A stretch of 64,000 nt of DNA from Micavibrio sp. UBA2137 (lineage in GTDB: Bacteria > Pseudomonadota > Alphaproteobacteria > Micavibrionales > Micavibrionaceae): the NCBI GenBank assembly GCA_002328415.1, contig DCXL01000004.1, forward strand, positions 779,042 to 843,041, given 5' to 3'. Positions 7,449 to 16,158 of the stretch are shown piece by piece. Both the position numbers and the translations under genes were made by a program. A model generated the notes under the pieces. The model made no database searches, had not been told where the DNA came from, and saw only the letters and a list, made by a program, of their open reading frames with translations. How positions within the stretch are numbered: position 1 is the stretch's first letter; each line of letters starts with the position of its first letter.

Positions 7449-10400
7449 TGCCTATTACTTATGAAAGTGAACATGGCGACATACAAGACACAGATGTCAA
7501 AAACTCTGTAGAAAGCTTAACAGAAAACTCTCCTTTGTTTCGCTCTTTTCAAAACTACATTATAAAAAAAGATGTTAACGTTTTGATTAAAGTAACTGAT
7601 GACCCTGTTCAACCTGGAGCTGTAACGCGAATAAACCCTGTAAATTCAGCGTACGATTATGAAGTGATTATACCAAAGCAAGAATTTGATGGTAATCCTT
7701 ATACTGGTACTGATAATAACTCATATATAACTCTTTTTGAGCGCATTTTATCACATGAGTACTTTCATATTTTAGATCATATCTCAGATGGCGTTCTAGA
7801 GCCAAATGATGAGGTGCTTGCAGAAAGCTATGCTGATGATGTGATGGAGGAGGCGTTTGGAGAAGTGCCCAATCAAGGAACGGGTTCTTTTGGCGACAAC
7901 GGAAATGGGCCTCCCGAATTCGGCGATACTAGTCCAATACAAAACCCAGATTTACTTAAGCCAAATTATAAAGACCCAGTGCCTAATTCTACTCAAGGCA
8001 TAGGAGATGATTTAGCTCAAATTCCAACTGGCTATAACCCTTTTGTAAGTCAAGCAGGTGGTGCTGACCCCCTAGTTTTTGATTTGGATAAAGATGGTCT
8101 TATTGAATTAACCAGCGTTGCAAACTCAGGCGTGTTTTTCGACTACCTTGGTGAAGGTTATGCTGAAAAATCAGGTTGGGTTTCTGCTGATGATGGTATG
8201 CTCACAATTGACCTGAATGGCGATGGTTTCATAGATAATATCACGGAGCTTTTTGGTTCAGAGTTCCTGCTTCCTTACTTAATTGAAGAAAACTTCAGCG
8301 CCTTCCAAAATGAACACCATGGTTTTGCAAGACTAGGCACATATGACAGCAACGGTGACGATAAAATTGACGCACTGGATGATGTCTGGAGTGATTTGCG
8401 TATTTGGCAGGATGTTAATCAGAACGGCATTAGCGAGAGTGGCGAGCTACTTACACTCAGCTCGTTGGATATTGTAAATATCGACCTATCAAGCGTTTTC
8501 CTTGATTCTTGGACGGACTGGAGTAGTGGCGCTGGCGCATCCTTCTCTCGTATTATAGAAGGCAATGTTATTACACATAGCGGTCTTTATACTTTAAGTG
8601 ATAATTCGACTTATGAAGTGGCCGATGTTTGGTTTGAAACTGACTTATTAAACACGTTTGATAAACGCGATTTTGACCTAGATATTCGAACATTGTTTTT
8701 GCCTAAGGCTAGAGGTTATGGAGAGCTTCCCGACTTAGTAGTAGCCATGAGCAATGATAATGGCACTGGTGGTTTACTCGAGCAGGTTTCGACCTTTACG
8801 CAGTCTCAAACTTTAGAGGGCTTTTTTAACAACTTCGAGACCGTGCGTACAGATGTCAAAGATATTCTTTTCAACTGGGCTGGCATCGACGAGACAGCAT
8901 CTACTACGTATCGTGACCACGGTGTATGGGGTGATATGCCTGAATATGCCTTTTTGCGTGTTATTTTAGGACAAAACTCGGAGTTTCACGGGAGTTGGTT
9001 TGATGGCAGTCCCAATATCCCATTTGCAAGTCACGCAATAGAAGGAATAAATACTGCGTTTAATGTCATCCTAGATAACTTCACTGCACGACTCGGATTT
9101 CAGGCATTTGCTTCAGAGGTATTTGAAGATGTTTCATACAACCCATTAACAGATAGTTTTGAGGTCAACAGTGGAGGTCTCTCACAAACAGCTATACAAA
9201 CTCTAGAAGTCGAAGCTACAAACCATAGCGATGTCGAAGGTTTCTGGTATTTCTTTGCGAAATATGTTGATGCAGTTGTAGGCGTTACAAACTTAACAAC
9301 AACAGAGGAAGGGTGGATTGATACGGCTATCGCAAATAGTTCTTCAAGTGCGCTAGATTGGTCAGATATCCTTCTTACACTTAACGAGCAAAACATATTA
9401 GGCACGTCAGCATCAGAAACAATCACAGGTACAAGATATGACGATGTCATAGATGGTGAAGGTGGAGATGACACGCTCATTGGTGGTGAGGGCAATGATT
9501 ACCTTATTGGCCTAGATGGCACAGGTGGTGTCACAAATACAACACTCATTGGTGGTGAAGGTAACGATATCCTGAGTGGTGGACCAGGCAATGACACTTT
9601 TGTCTATGATTGGGGACATGATGTCATTATTACTGGCAATGGTAACTATGCGACAAGCGACACTGATATCTTGCTCATGGGAACAGGAATATCGGCCTCT
9701 GATGTGTCAATTCATATGGCCAGAACAGATACGGCTGCGACTGAGCATTATATTATCCAAGTAGAAGGCCGCGGTACAATTACTGTTGAGTTTACGCTCA
9801 CTGCTTCACGTGGACAGCTTGTAGATGAAATCCACTTTGTAGATGATCCAAACACTGTTCTTATCCCTAATAACATGGATGTCACAGTACATGGGACAAA
9901 CAGAGATGACTCTCTTACAGATTCAGGTTTAGAAGGGACGCATACTTTCTATGGGTATGATGGTGATGATAATATTGGAGGCCAGATAGCTTTTATAGCA
10001 GATGGCGGTGAAGGCGATGATTATATAGGCGGGACAGGGTTTGATGATGTATTCTATTTGAGTTCTGGCACAACATTACTCTATGAGAGCGGGGGTAGTG
10101 ACAAAATGATTCTACCTGAAGGTTATGATGCCAGCTCAATAACATTCTATCGGACAGACTTAGGTAATGTAATCAGCAATAAAGATAATTCTTCATATTA
10201 TGATGATGTTGTTATTGGTATTGATGGAGTTGGATATTTCAACATTATTGATGGTCTCTTCTCGCAAGTGAGCACAAATAAAACTCTAGAAACAGTTGAG
10301 CTTTTCAACGGCACTCAAATTGACCCAACGACATTTACACTTGAGGTGCGCGGAACAAGCGGGGATGACTACATTGATAACGTAAATCCAACACACTGGT

Positions 10401-12490
10401 CTAACCATGATGATGTTTATATCTTTAGCTCTGGTAACGACATTATCTACGAGACATATGCAAATGACGGTGTAGATACTATAAAGTTTGAGAATGCTCT
10501 TACGTTTGATGATTTAATCCTTGAAAGACGTATCATTAATGGCGCACCCGTTCAAAGCAATTACAACCTGACTATCGATGATAGGCTGGGCAATACAACA
10601 CTCATTCAAAATCAATTCAAATATAGCAATCCAAGCACACAAGAATCTGGGTTTTCAATAGAGAAACTCGCTTTTTCTGACGGGTCTGTAATCAATATCT
10701 TTGACCTAGAAATTGATACAATTGGCACAGAGTTGGATGATGTCATTGAGCCTATGGAAACAGGTGACGCTAGCAATGCCAATACAATCTATGGTTTGGG
10801 TGGTAATGACCAGCTTAGAGGTGGCTCTGGTGACGATGTAATTTGGGGGGGTGCAGGTGATGATACCCTGAGCGGTAGAGAGGGTGATGACATTTTCATC
10901 ACAGGAACTGGAAACGACACTATTACAAGCAATGTCGGTAACGATATCTTCATCGTTGGCTTGGATGGCGTTGGTCATACAGATGTGGGTTTTGATAACA
11001 GTGATACTTCAGGTTATGCAGGTCGTGACAAATTACATGTCGGCTTCTTGGGCGCTCTATCAATGGCTGATATTACAATTGCAGCGAATAACTTCTACAA
11101 CACAGACATGACCTTTGCAGATGGAAGTACAGCGTACTTCTACGGCATTCAGGATACAGCATGGACGGCCTCTGACTTCATCTTTGCAATTGGGGGTACA
11201 GCCGCAGGTGAAACACTTTCTGGTGCTCTTAATAATGATTGGGATGCAATTTATGGCTTTGACGGGGATGATTTCCTTTATGGTCGTGGTGGGCGTGATG
11301 CGCTGCATGGCGGTTTAGGTGTCGATAGGCTTGAAGGTGGTGAAGGTGATGATTGGCTTTATGGTGATGAAGGCAATGACACACTCGCAGGGCAAGAAGG
11401 CGATGATTACATTGAGGGTGGTGACGGTAACGACACCGTTTACGGTAATGAAGGACATGACGAAATCCACGGTGGTTTGGGCGCTGATGCGCTCTGGGGA
11501 CTTGAGGGACGTGATGTGATTTATGGTGGTGATGGTGACGATGGGATTTACGGAGACCACCGCGATATCCTAACTGGCTATGCAGGCGCGGGTGATGATG
11601 AGCTTCACGGTGGCGCAGGAAACGACAACATTAAGGCAGGTGAAGGAGATGACCTTGCCTATGGTGATGATGGTGCTGATTCAATTTATGGAAATGATGG
11701 CAACGATACACTTTGGGGTGGCACTGGATACGACTATCTTTACGGAGGAGAAGGACAAGACGTTCTTTATGGTGAAGATGGTGAAGACCAATTAAGAGGA
11801 AATGAAGGAAATGACATCCTTGATGGTGGTGACCACAAAGACACCATTTATGGTGATGATGGCGATGATATCCTAGATGGTGGCATTGGAAACTATCGCG
11901 ATAACCTCGCAGGTGGTGCAGGAAATGATACGCTTTATGGTCGCGAAGGTAATGACTACCTTTACGGAGATAATGATGATGACATCCTTTATGGTGGAGA
12001 TGGCGTTGACAATCTCAGAGGTAACTACGGGAATGATATACTCTACGGTGAAGATGGGTGGGACTTCCTTGATGGGGATGAAGGTAATGACTTTCTTTAT
12101 GGCGGTGCTGGTAATGACCAACTTTCTGGCGATGATGGTAATGACCTCATCAATGGTGGAACAGGCTTAGATAATCTCTATGGCCATAGCGGTAATGACA
12201 CCTTTGCATTCTATGCAGGCGATTTGGATGGCAGTCGTGACTACATCATGGACTGGAGCAATGGCAGTAATATTATCGATATCTCGGATGTTATTAACTA
12301 TAGCTCAGAAAATGGTGATAATATCTTCGATTTTGTACAGTTCAATGCAGGTAGTAGTTACACGCGCATCAATATCGATGAAGATGGAACTGGAACATCA
12401 AGTTCATGGACAGCAGTCACACAAATACAGAATACGACTGGTTTGGATATTCAGACAATGATTGCAAACGGAAGTCTCATTGTTGAATAA
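7448..12490 (+). CDS. Giant RTX protein with N-terminal HExxH motif, type I secreted
   Basis: A calcium-binding secreted protein of 1680 residues. The N-terminal domain (1-145) contains HEYFHILDH (His103-Glu104-His107) and a downstream Glu in LAESYADD (near 126), a zinc-metallopeptidase-like arrangement but not the serralysin HExxHxxGxxH. Residues about 205-350 hold four DxDxDG-type loops (FDLDKDG, IDLNGDG, YDSNGDD, QDVNQNG), a domain common in RTX exoproteins. RTX nonapeptides (GGxGxDxLx) form blocks near 655-715 and 1090-1165 and a long array at about 1250-1585. The last 85 residues end in a type I secretion target (IIDISDVIN...DIQTMIANGSLIVE). No signal peptide. The GTG start overlaps the preceding stop. 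No ABC transporter, membrane fusion protein or acyltransferase gene is nearby. Function as protease, toxin or adhesin is undecided. Confidence 0.9.
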   Translation: MPITYESEHGDIQDTDVKNSVESLTENSPLFRSFQNYIIKKDVNVLIKVTDDPVQPGAVTRINPVNSAYDYEVIIPKQEFDGNPYTGTDNNSYITLFERILSHEYFHILDHISDGVLEPNDEVLAESYADDVMEEAFGEVPNQGTGSFGDNGNGPPEFGDTSPIQNPDLLKPNYKDPVPNSTQGIGDDLAQIPTGYNPFVSQAGGADPLVFDLDKDGLIELTSVANSGVFFDYLGEGYAEKSGWVSADDGMLTIDLNGDGFIDNITELFGSEFLLPYLIEENFSAFQNEHHGFARLGTYDSNGDDKIDALDDVWSDLRIWQDVNQNGISESGELLTLSSLDIVNIDLSSVFLDSWTDWSSGAGASFSRIIEGNVITHSGLYTLSDNSTYEVADVWFETDLLNTFDKRDFDLDIRTLFLPKARGYGELPDLVVAMSNDNGTGGLLEQVSTFTQSQTLEGFFNNFETVRTDVKDILFNWAGIDETASTTYRDHGVWGDMPEYAFLRVILGQNSEFHGSWFDGSPNIPFASHAIEGINTAFNVILDNFTARLGFQAFASEVFEDVSYNPLTDSFEVNSGGLSQTAIQTLEVEATNHSDVEGFWYFFAKYVDAVVGVTNLTTTEEGWIDTAIANSSSSALDWSDILLTLNEQNILGTSASETITGTRYDDVIDGEGGDDTLIGGEGNDYLIGLDGTGGVTNTTLIGGEGNDILSGGPGNDTFVYDWGHDVIITGNGNYATSDTDILLMGTGISASDVSIHMARTDTAATEHYIIQVEGRGTITVEFTLTASRGQLVDEIHFVDDPNTVLIPNNMDVTVHGTNRDDSLTDSGLEGTHTFYGYDGDDNIGGQIAFIADGGEGDDYIGGTGFDDVFYLSSGTTLLYESGGSDKMILPEGYDASSITFYRTDLGNVISNKDNSSYYDDVVIGIDGVGYFNIIDGLFSQVSTNKTLETVELFNGTQIDPTTFTLEVRGTSGDDYIDNVNPTHWSNHDDVYIFSSGNDIIYETYANDGVDTIKFENALTFDDLILERRIINGAPVQSNYNLTIDDRLGNTTLIQNQFKYSNPSTQESGFSIEKLAFSDGSVINIFDLEIDTIGTELDDVIEPMETGDASNANTIYGLGGNDQLRGGSGDDVIWGGAGDDTLSGREGDDIFITGTGNDTITSNVGNDIFIVGLDGVGHTDVGFDNSDTSGYAGRDKLHVGFLGALSMADITIAANNFYNTDMTFADGSTAYFYGIQDTAWTASDFIFAIGGTAAGETLSGALNNDWDAIYGFDGDDFLYGRGGRDALHGGLGVDRLEGGEGDDWLYGDEGNDTLAGQEGDDYIEGGDGNDTVYGNEGHDEIHGGLGADALWGLEGRDVIYGGDGDDGIYGDHRDILTGYAGAGDDELHGGAGNDNIKAGEGDDLAYGDDGADSIYGNDGNDTLWGGTGYDYLYGGEGQDVLYGEDGEDQLRGNEGNDILDGGDHKDTIYGDDGDDILDGGIGNYRDNLAGGAGNDTLYGREGNDYLYGDNDDDILYGGDGVDNLRGNYGNDILYGEDGWDFLDGDEGNDFLYGGAGNDQLSGDDGNDLINGGTGLDNLYGHSGNDTFAFYAGDLDGSRDYIMDWSNGSNIIDISDVINYSSENGDNIFDFVQFNAGSSYTRINIDEDGTGTSSSWTAVTQIQNTTGLDIQTMIANGSLIVE

Positions 12491-12899
12491 CTCAAAATCA
12501 AAATGTGATTTAGATGTGCGAGGCAGTAAATTAGAACTGTTGAAATCCAATTGCCCCCATACCCCCTCTCTAACCTTGAAGGTATCTTTCTTACAAAAGA
12601 TGGTCGCACAATTTATGTGCTTTAAGGTTTGAAGATATATACCTAGTATGCCGTTCGAGAAGACGATGTTTACACACGTCTTCTGGCCGCTTACAGCCGC
12701 CTAGAGGCACATTAAATCTATTTAGCTAGGTTTCGTGTATTCATAAACCAAAACGTCTGTACGACTCTCTAAGTGTGAGCTTCGCTTTTTAACTATATCT
12801 TGACAGATTCCTGCAAAAGTGTGACCTTTAGGTGTGACTTTTAACTATAACAAGTCTATGTAATCCGCAAAATATAAGGATTATGATTTTGGGAAGCGT
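12491..12899. other. Right-end noncoding region of the island with GTGTGAC repeats
   Basis: No convincing gene. An 8-bp hairpin (AGAAGACG 12658-12665 with CGTCTTCT 12677-12684) has no U-tract and is a doubtful terminator for the RTX operon. Imperfect direct repeats of the form AGTGTGAC/GCTT lie at 12771-12782, 12816-12827 and 12830-12840. Two of them lead into the same TTTTAACTATA (about 12787-12797 and 12839-12849). A related AAGGTGCGACCTA occurs just inside attL at 1059-1071. These are candidates for integrase arm-type or excisionase binding sites. Confidence 0.4.
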
Positions 12900-12927
12900 G
12901 TCCCTCCTCCGCTACCATTTTCTAAAA
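12900..12927 (+). repeat. attR: second copy of the 28-bp direct repeat
   Basis: Identical to 981-1008, including the 18 terminal bases of tRNA-Met, but with no tRNA upstream of it. Similarity to the left flank fades within about 12 bases. Chromosomal sequence resumes to the right. Confidence 0.9.
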
Positions 12928-13009
12928 ATATCCCTTTATAAGAAAAACCTTAATTATATTAATAATTTAGTAAACCTAAATCTCTATACTTTAATAAGGG
13001 ATTTGGGGT

Positions 13010-13534
13010 ATGAAAAAAGACGACATTAACCTTGAAAATAGTATGATTGACTTTGGCGATGAACTCTCCGTTGCTGAAGAGCAATTCCTTTTAGCTATGT
13101 CTGCTCAAGCCCTTGATATTGAATTAGAAAATATTGAGCCCGCAGCTAATGACGCGCCCAATGATGTGCCCCAAGAAAACCCGCCTGCTCCCGATAAAAC
13201 GACCCTTGAACTAGTAGAGGGTGACGCAGAGGAACCTGTTGAACCCCTCTCTGATTTTGTGAGTGAAAAGAAATTAGTCGTCAATGATATCTCTGACCTT
13301 GGAAATAATGGCCAATCAGGGACTTTCTCTGAAAACGGGGCTCTAAACAATTCTTCTCTGGACTTTTCACAGAAAGCCCTTCTTTCAGGGTTGCAGGGAT
13401 CAGTATTTATCGCAATTTCAAGCGAACACTCCATTGAGAATTTTAGTAGCTACATCAAACGTTTTGATGATGGAACATCGCTTGACTTTTCACAGAGAGA
13501 GAGAGCGGTAGAAGCACATTTCTTCAAAACGTAA
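13010..13534 (+). CDS. 5' part of frameshifted RTX/propeller gene
   Basis: This 174-codon segment begins MKKDDINLENSMIDFGDEL with no signal peptide and contains an acidic, proline-rich linker (about 45-80). In the present sequence it ends with a short out-of-frame tail (RAVEAHFFKT) just after an (AG)6 tract. The frame of the downstream segment is open from 13486 onward, overlapping this one. If one AG were lost, the protein would read ...LDFSQRESGRSTFLQN and continue for about 711 residues to 15147. This is therefore the N-terminal end of one gene, either switched off by repeat length, decayed, or carrying a sequencing error. The N-terminal 150 residues match no family I know. Confidence 0.75.
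   Translation: MKKDDINLENSMIDFGDELSVAEEQFLLAMSAQALDIELENIEPAANDAPNDVPQENPPAPDKTTLELVEGDAEEPVEPLSDFVSEKKLVVNDISDLGNNGQSGTFSENGALNNSSLDFSQKALLSGLQGSVFIAISSEHSIENFSSYIKRFDDGTSLDFSQRERAVEAHFFKT
13494..13505 (+). repeat. (AG)6 microsatellite at the frameshift point
   Basis: Six uninterrupted AG units lie exactly where the reading frame of this RTX gene breaks. Removing one unit (2 bases) or adding two (4 bases) joins the upstream and downstream frames. Dinucleotide tracts of this kind mediate slipped-strand phase variation in some bacterial surface genes, although six units is short. Confidence 0.75.
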
Positions 13535-13728
13535 GCCAGAGCCTTTCATTCACTGAAACACCTGGCGTTACCAATACGTTCAACGTTATCTATGGGAATG
13601 GTTATAATAATACGCTGATTGGGACAGGCGGCAGAGATAAAATATTTGGAAATACGGCGTCTTCTAATGCTGTCAATTTTTTAACAAGCTTTTCTCCAAA
13701 TGGTAGTTTTCAAGAGCAAACACTTGCA

Positions 13729-15147
13729 ATGAATAGCAATTATATTGTTATAGGAGATGCGAAAGATCCTACAGGTTTTTTAGATGCGGGAGCAGTTCGC
13801 GTATACAACCGAGCGGATAATACGCTTTTATATACATTCAATAACCCAACTCCTACTGCGTCCGCTAGATTTGGAGCAAGCGTCACTTTAGAAAACGATA
13901 CTCTTGTCGTCGGTGGCGCTAATATGGATTTCGTAAGCGTTTATGATTTATCTACTGGTACCCTTTTAAGGAGTATTACAACTGCTGCAGGTGACCCTGG
14001 TGCCTTCGGGAATTCTACAGACTTACAAGGAAATTTATTAGTTGTAGGCGCATTTGCAGAAGATGTCGGATTTGTTAATGATGGTTCTGCATATATATAT
14101 GATGTAAATACCGGCGCCCTTTTACACACATTGGTAAATCCAGATCAAACCGCTACAGATTACTTTGGAAGGTCAGTATCAATCGATGGAACCTATGTTG
14201 CTGTTGGAACAGAAAGAAATGATATAGGACCGATAACCGATGCAGGGACAGTCTATATCTATGATTCAAGTACAGGTGCTTTGGTACAAACTATTAATAA
14301 CCCCGAACCTGATGCATCTGATTACTTTGGACGTACTATTGAAATTGTAGGAAATTCTTTGTTCGTAGGCGCTTATCTAAATGATCAGGAAACAGTGAAT
14401 ACAGGCGGCATATATGAGTTTGACATCCCGACAGGGAATCTAGTCCAAACATTCTACAACCCAATACCCGAGTTGGGCTCCAGATATGGTTTAGATTTTG
14501 AAATCAGTGGCAATTATCTTTTAGCTTCTTCTTACAGAGGTGATGGTGGGGCAGATGATGCAGGCTATCTTTACATCCATGATATTTCAACAGGTCAGCT
14601 TTTAAACACTATCATGAACCCGTTTCCTACAGTTAGTGCAGAAATGGGACGAAGCATCTATATAGAAGGGAACACAATCTTAGCGCAACAAGGAAGCGAT
14701 GGAACTGTTTATAAATTCGATGTCGATTTTGGTGATGCAGACACGCTATACGGCGGTGCAGGAAATGATGTCCTTTATGGCTTATACGGCGACGATGTTC
14801 TTGTGGGGGGTGCTGGTGCAGATCGCCTTTACGGCGGTGATGGCGGTGACAGGTTCGTTTTTGAGGGAGCAACAACCTTTAATGGTGTTGACCGCATTAT
14901 GGACTTCGACCAGACACAAGGCGACGTTATTGATATTAGTGACGTCCTCACTGGCTACACACGCGGTGTCAGTGACATTAACGACTTTGTCCGCTTTGTC
15001 ATTGATGGTGCAGATGCCATCATGGAAATTGACATTAATGGGGCAGCTGGTGGCGTCAATTTCGAGGCAGCAGCACGCATTGTAGGCGCGGCCGGATTGG
15101 ATGCGCTTACCCTTGAGACTGCAGGGCAATTAGACGGCGTTATTTAA
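13729..15147 (+). CDS. 3' part of frameshifted RTX gene: seven-blade propeller and secretion tail
   Basis: The first ATG in this frame is at 13729, but clearly coding sequence extends upstream to about 13486 (SLSFTETPGVTNTFNVIYGN and GTGGRDKIFG precede it), so this is the distal part of the gene starting at 13010. Seven repeats of about 52 residues follow, each of the type (D)GNYLVVGA...DAGAVYIYDxxTGxLLxTxxNP...ARFG, an FG-GAP/integrin-like beta-propeller. One short RTX block (GGAGNDVLYGLYGDDVLVGG) and a type I secretion target follow (IDISDVLTGY...INDFVRF...GLDALTLETAGQLDGVI). A secreted or surface calcium-binding protein is likely. The C-terminal module closely parallels that of the island RTX protein. 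Confidence 0.85.
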   Translation: MNSNYIVIGDAKDPTGFLDAGAVRVYNRADNTLLYTFNNPTPTASARFGASVTLENDTLVVGGANMDFVSVYDLSTGTLLRSITTAAGDPGAFGNSTDLQGNLLVVGAFAEDVGFVNDGSAYIYDVNTGALLHTLVNPDQTATDYFGRSVSIDGTYVAVGTERNDIGPITDAGTVYIYDSSTGALVQTINNPEPDASDYFGRTIEIVGNSLFVGAYLNDQETVNTGGIYEFDIPTGNLVQTFYNPIPELGSRYGLDFEISGNYLLASSYRGDGGADDAGYLYIHDISTGQLLNTIMNPFPTVSAEMGRSIYIEGNTILAQQGSDGTVYKFDVDFGDADTLYGGAGNDVLYGLYGDDVLVGGAGADRLYGGDGGDRFVFEGATTFNGVDRIMDFDQTQGDVIDISDVLTGYTRGVSDINDFVRFVIDGADAIMEIDINGAAGGVNFEAAARIVGAAGLDALTLETAGQLDGVI

Positions 15148-15210
15148 AAGCGATATTAACCAAACAGCATAGGCACCCCACCAGCGACTATTTCATTTCA
15201 CAAAATACGT

Positions 15211-15369
15211 TCAAGTATCAGGACTGCATGGCGGTGAATCATGAATTTGAGAAATCATTTGCTGTTCAGCGTCTCTCTCCTCCACAGTATTTATGCGTGC
15301 ACGTTCAAATCTCTGACGCACTTCGTTTTTGTTTAAACCATGAAGTGCAATTGATGTAGGCCAAACCAT
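15211..15369 (-). CDS. Small conserved-looking protein (52 aa), unknown
   Basis: The minus-strand frame starts MVWPTSIALHGLNKNEVRQR with AGGAG about 8 bases upstream and ends ...HDSPPCSPDT. It is hydrophilic in its second half, with a helical, charged segment (RFERARINTVEERDAEQQ). No family is recognised. The good ribosome binding site and position in an otherwise empty gap support a real small gene; it could also be chance. Confidence 0.45.
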   Translation of the reverse strand: MVWPTSIALHGLNKNEVRQRFERARINTVEERDAEQQMISQIHDSPPCSPDT

Positions 15370-15603
15370 AGGGCTAACTCCTTTAAAATATAAAGTTAAA
15401 TAAAACAGAGATGTGGAGTGGGGTAAGATTATAATGGCCTAGAGGCCAAAAAATGCGAAGAAATCAAAACCAAAAGAGTTTTGGTTTGCAAAAACGTTAA
15501 TTTGATTTGCTAAGATTTCCATAAATAAGAAGAAAACATGAATTTCAGTTTTTATCAATATAAATTTCGCTTTTGTAGTTTTATTTCAATTTGCTAAAAT
15601 GAA

Positions 15604-15631
15604 TTGACAGATTTCGATTTTTACATATCCA
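15604..15631 (+). promoter_or_regulatory. Promoter abutting the DUF1826-like gene
   Basis: TTGACA (15604-15609), 16 bases, then TATCCA (15626-15631). The start would fall at about 15638, next to the ATG at 15639, so the message may be leaderless or begin translation at the ATG at 15660. The rest of the gap 15370-15603 is AT-rich with nothing else recognisable. Confidence 0.4.
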
Positions 15632-15638
15632 TTAGAGT

Positions 15639-16154
15639 ATGAGCTTAAGTCATGAAGATATGCGTATTGTGCAGGACCCTGCAGCCTTTATTGCGTGCGC
15701 GCAAGACAGGAACTGTGGCACAGTTGCATTAAACGATTTTATTCAAAGCAATACAGGACAATCCTATTGCCGTACACTCACGTCCAAAGAAATTGTTAGC
15801 CTCACGCCTGTTTTTGGCGTTGTAAGCGCAAATGATGATGTCTCTTACATCGACAGACGTGCTGTACCAGCACCACTCATCTCTGACATTACAAAGCTTG
15901 CACGTCTTTTTGCACACGCCACTGGGTACGAAGACGTGCGCTTTACGCTCTCCAGCATTCGCGACGGTATGTTTCACTCACATGTAAACACCTTTATGAC
16001 TTATGCCTTTTGTGGGGATGGCACAGAAACACATCACGGCGTTATCAATGGGCAGACACCCTTTTTGTTTAAAGCGGGCATTATGCATCGCTCGCCTATG
16101 GCGAAATTCCATGACCCGCGAATGGTTTGCACATTTTTTCCCAAAACCGATTAA
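15639..16154 (+). CDS. DUF1826-like protein
   Basis: A 171-residue soluble protein. The C-terminal half reads FHSHVNTFMTYAFCGDGTE, then FLFKAGIMHRSPMAKFHDPR and VCTFFP. This matches the pattern of DUF1826 proteins (FHxD, TYxGxGT, GxxHRSP), which look like small cupin-like or dioxygenase-like folds with conserved histidines. The biochemical role is unknown. The protein is somewhat shorter than typical members (about 200). The start at 15639 lies directly after a TTGACA promoter, with no ribosome binding site; the ATG at 15660 is an alternative. It converges on the yqaA-type gene with a 4-base gap. Confidence 0.6.
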   Translation: MSLSHEDMRIVQDPAAFIACAQDRNCGTVALNDFIQSNTGQSYCRTLTSKEIVSLTPVFGVVSANDDVSYIDRRAVPAPLISDITKLARLFAHATGYEDVRFTLSSIRDGMFHSHVNTFMTYAFCGDGTETHHGVINGQTPFLFKAGIMHRSPMAKFHDPRMVCTFFPKTD

Positions 16155-16158
16155 GTGA

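Larger units (their letters stand above)
981..12927. mobile_element. Integrase-bearing genomic island in tRNA-Met
   Basis: A 28-bp direct repeat that includes the last 18 bases of tRNA-Met occurs at the tRNA end (981-1008) and again at 12900-12927. A tyrosine integrase gene begins 66 bases inside the left copy. The interior is visibly more AT-rich than either flank, especially 2.7-7.4 kb, and holds genes unrelated to the housekeeping surroundings: two unknown membrane proteins, a coiled-coil membrane protein, a structured RNA candidate, secreted proteins and a giant RTX protein. No conjugation, replication or phage structural genes are visible, so this looks like a small integrative island mobilised by other means. 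Confidence 0.88.

Noticed and set aside
9100..12461. Many short frames on both strands within the RTX gene
   Set aside because: They are shadows of the glycine/aspartate repeat codons (Met/Thr-rich or Ile/Thr-rich patterns) and lack ribosome binding sites.
12515..12640. About 40 open codons after the RTX gene (...SKLELLKSNCPH...), possibly a transposase remnant
   Set aside because: No start codon with a binding site and no recognisable family pattern; short enough to be chance.
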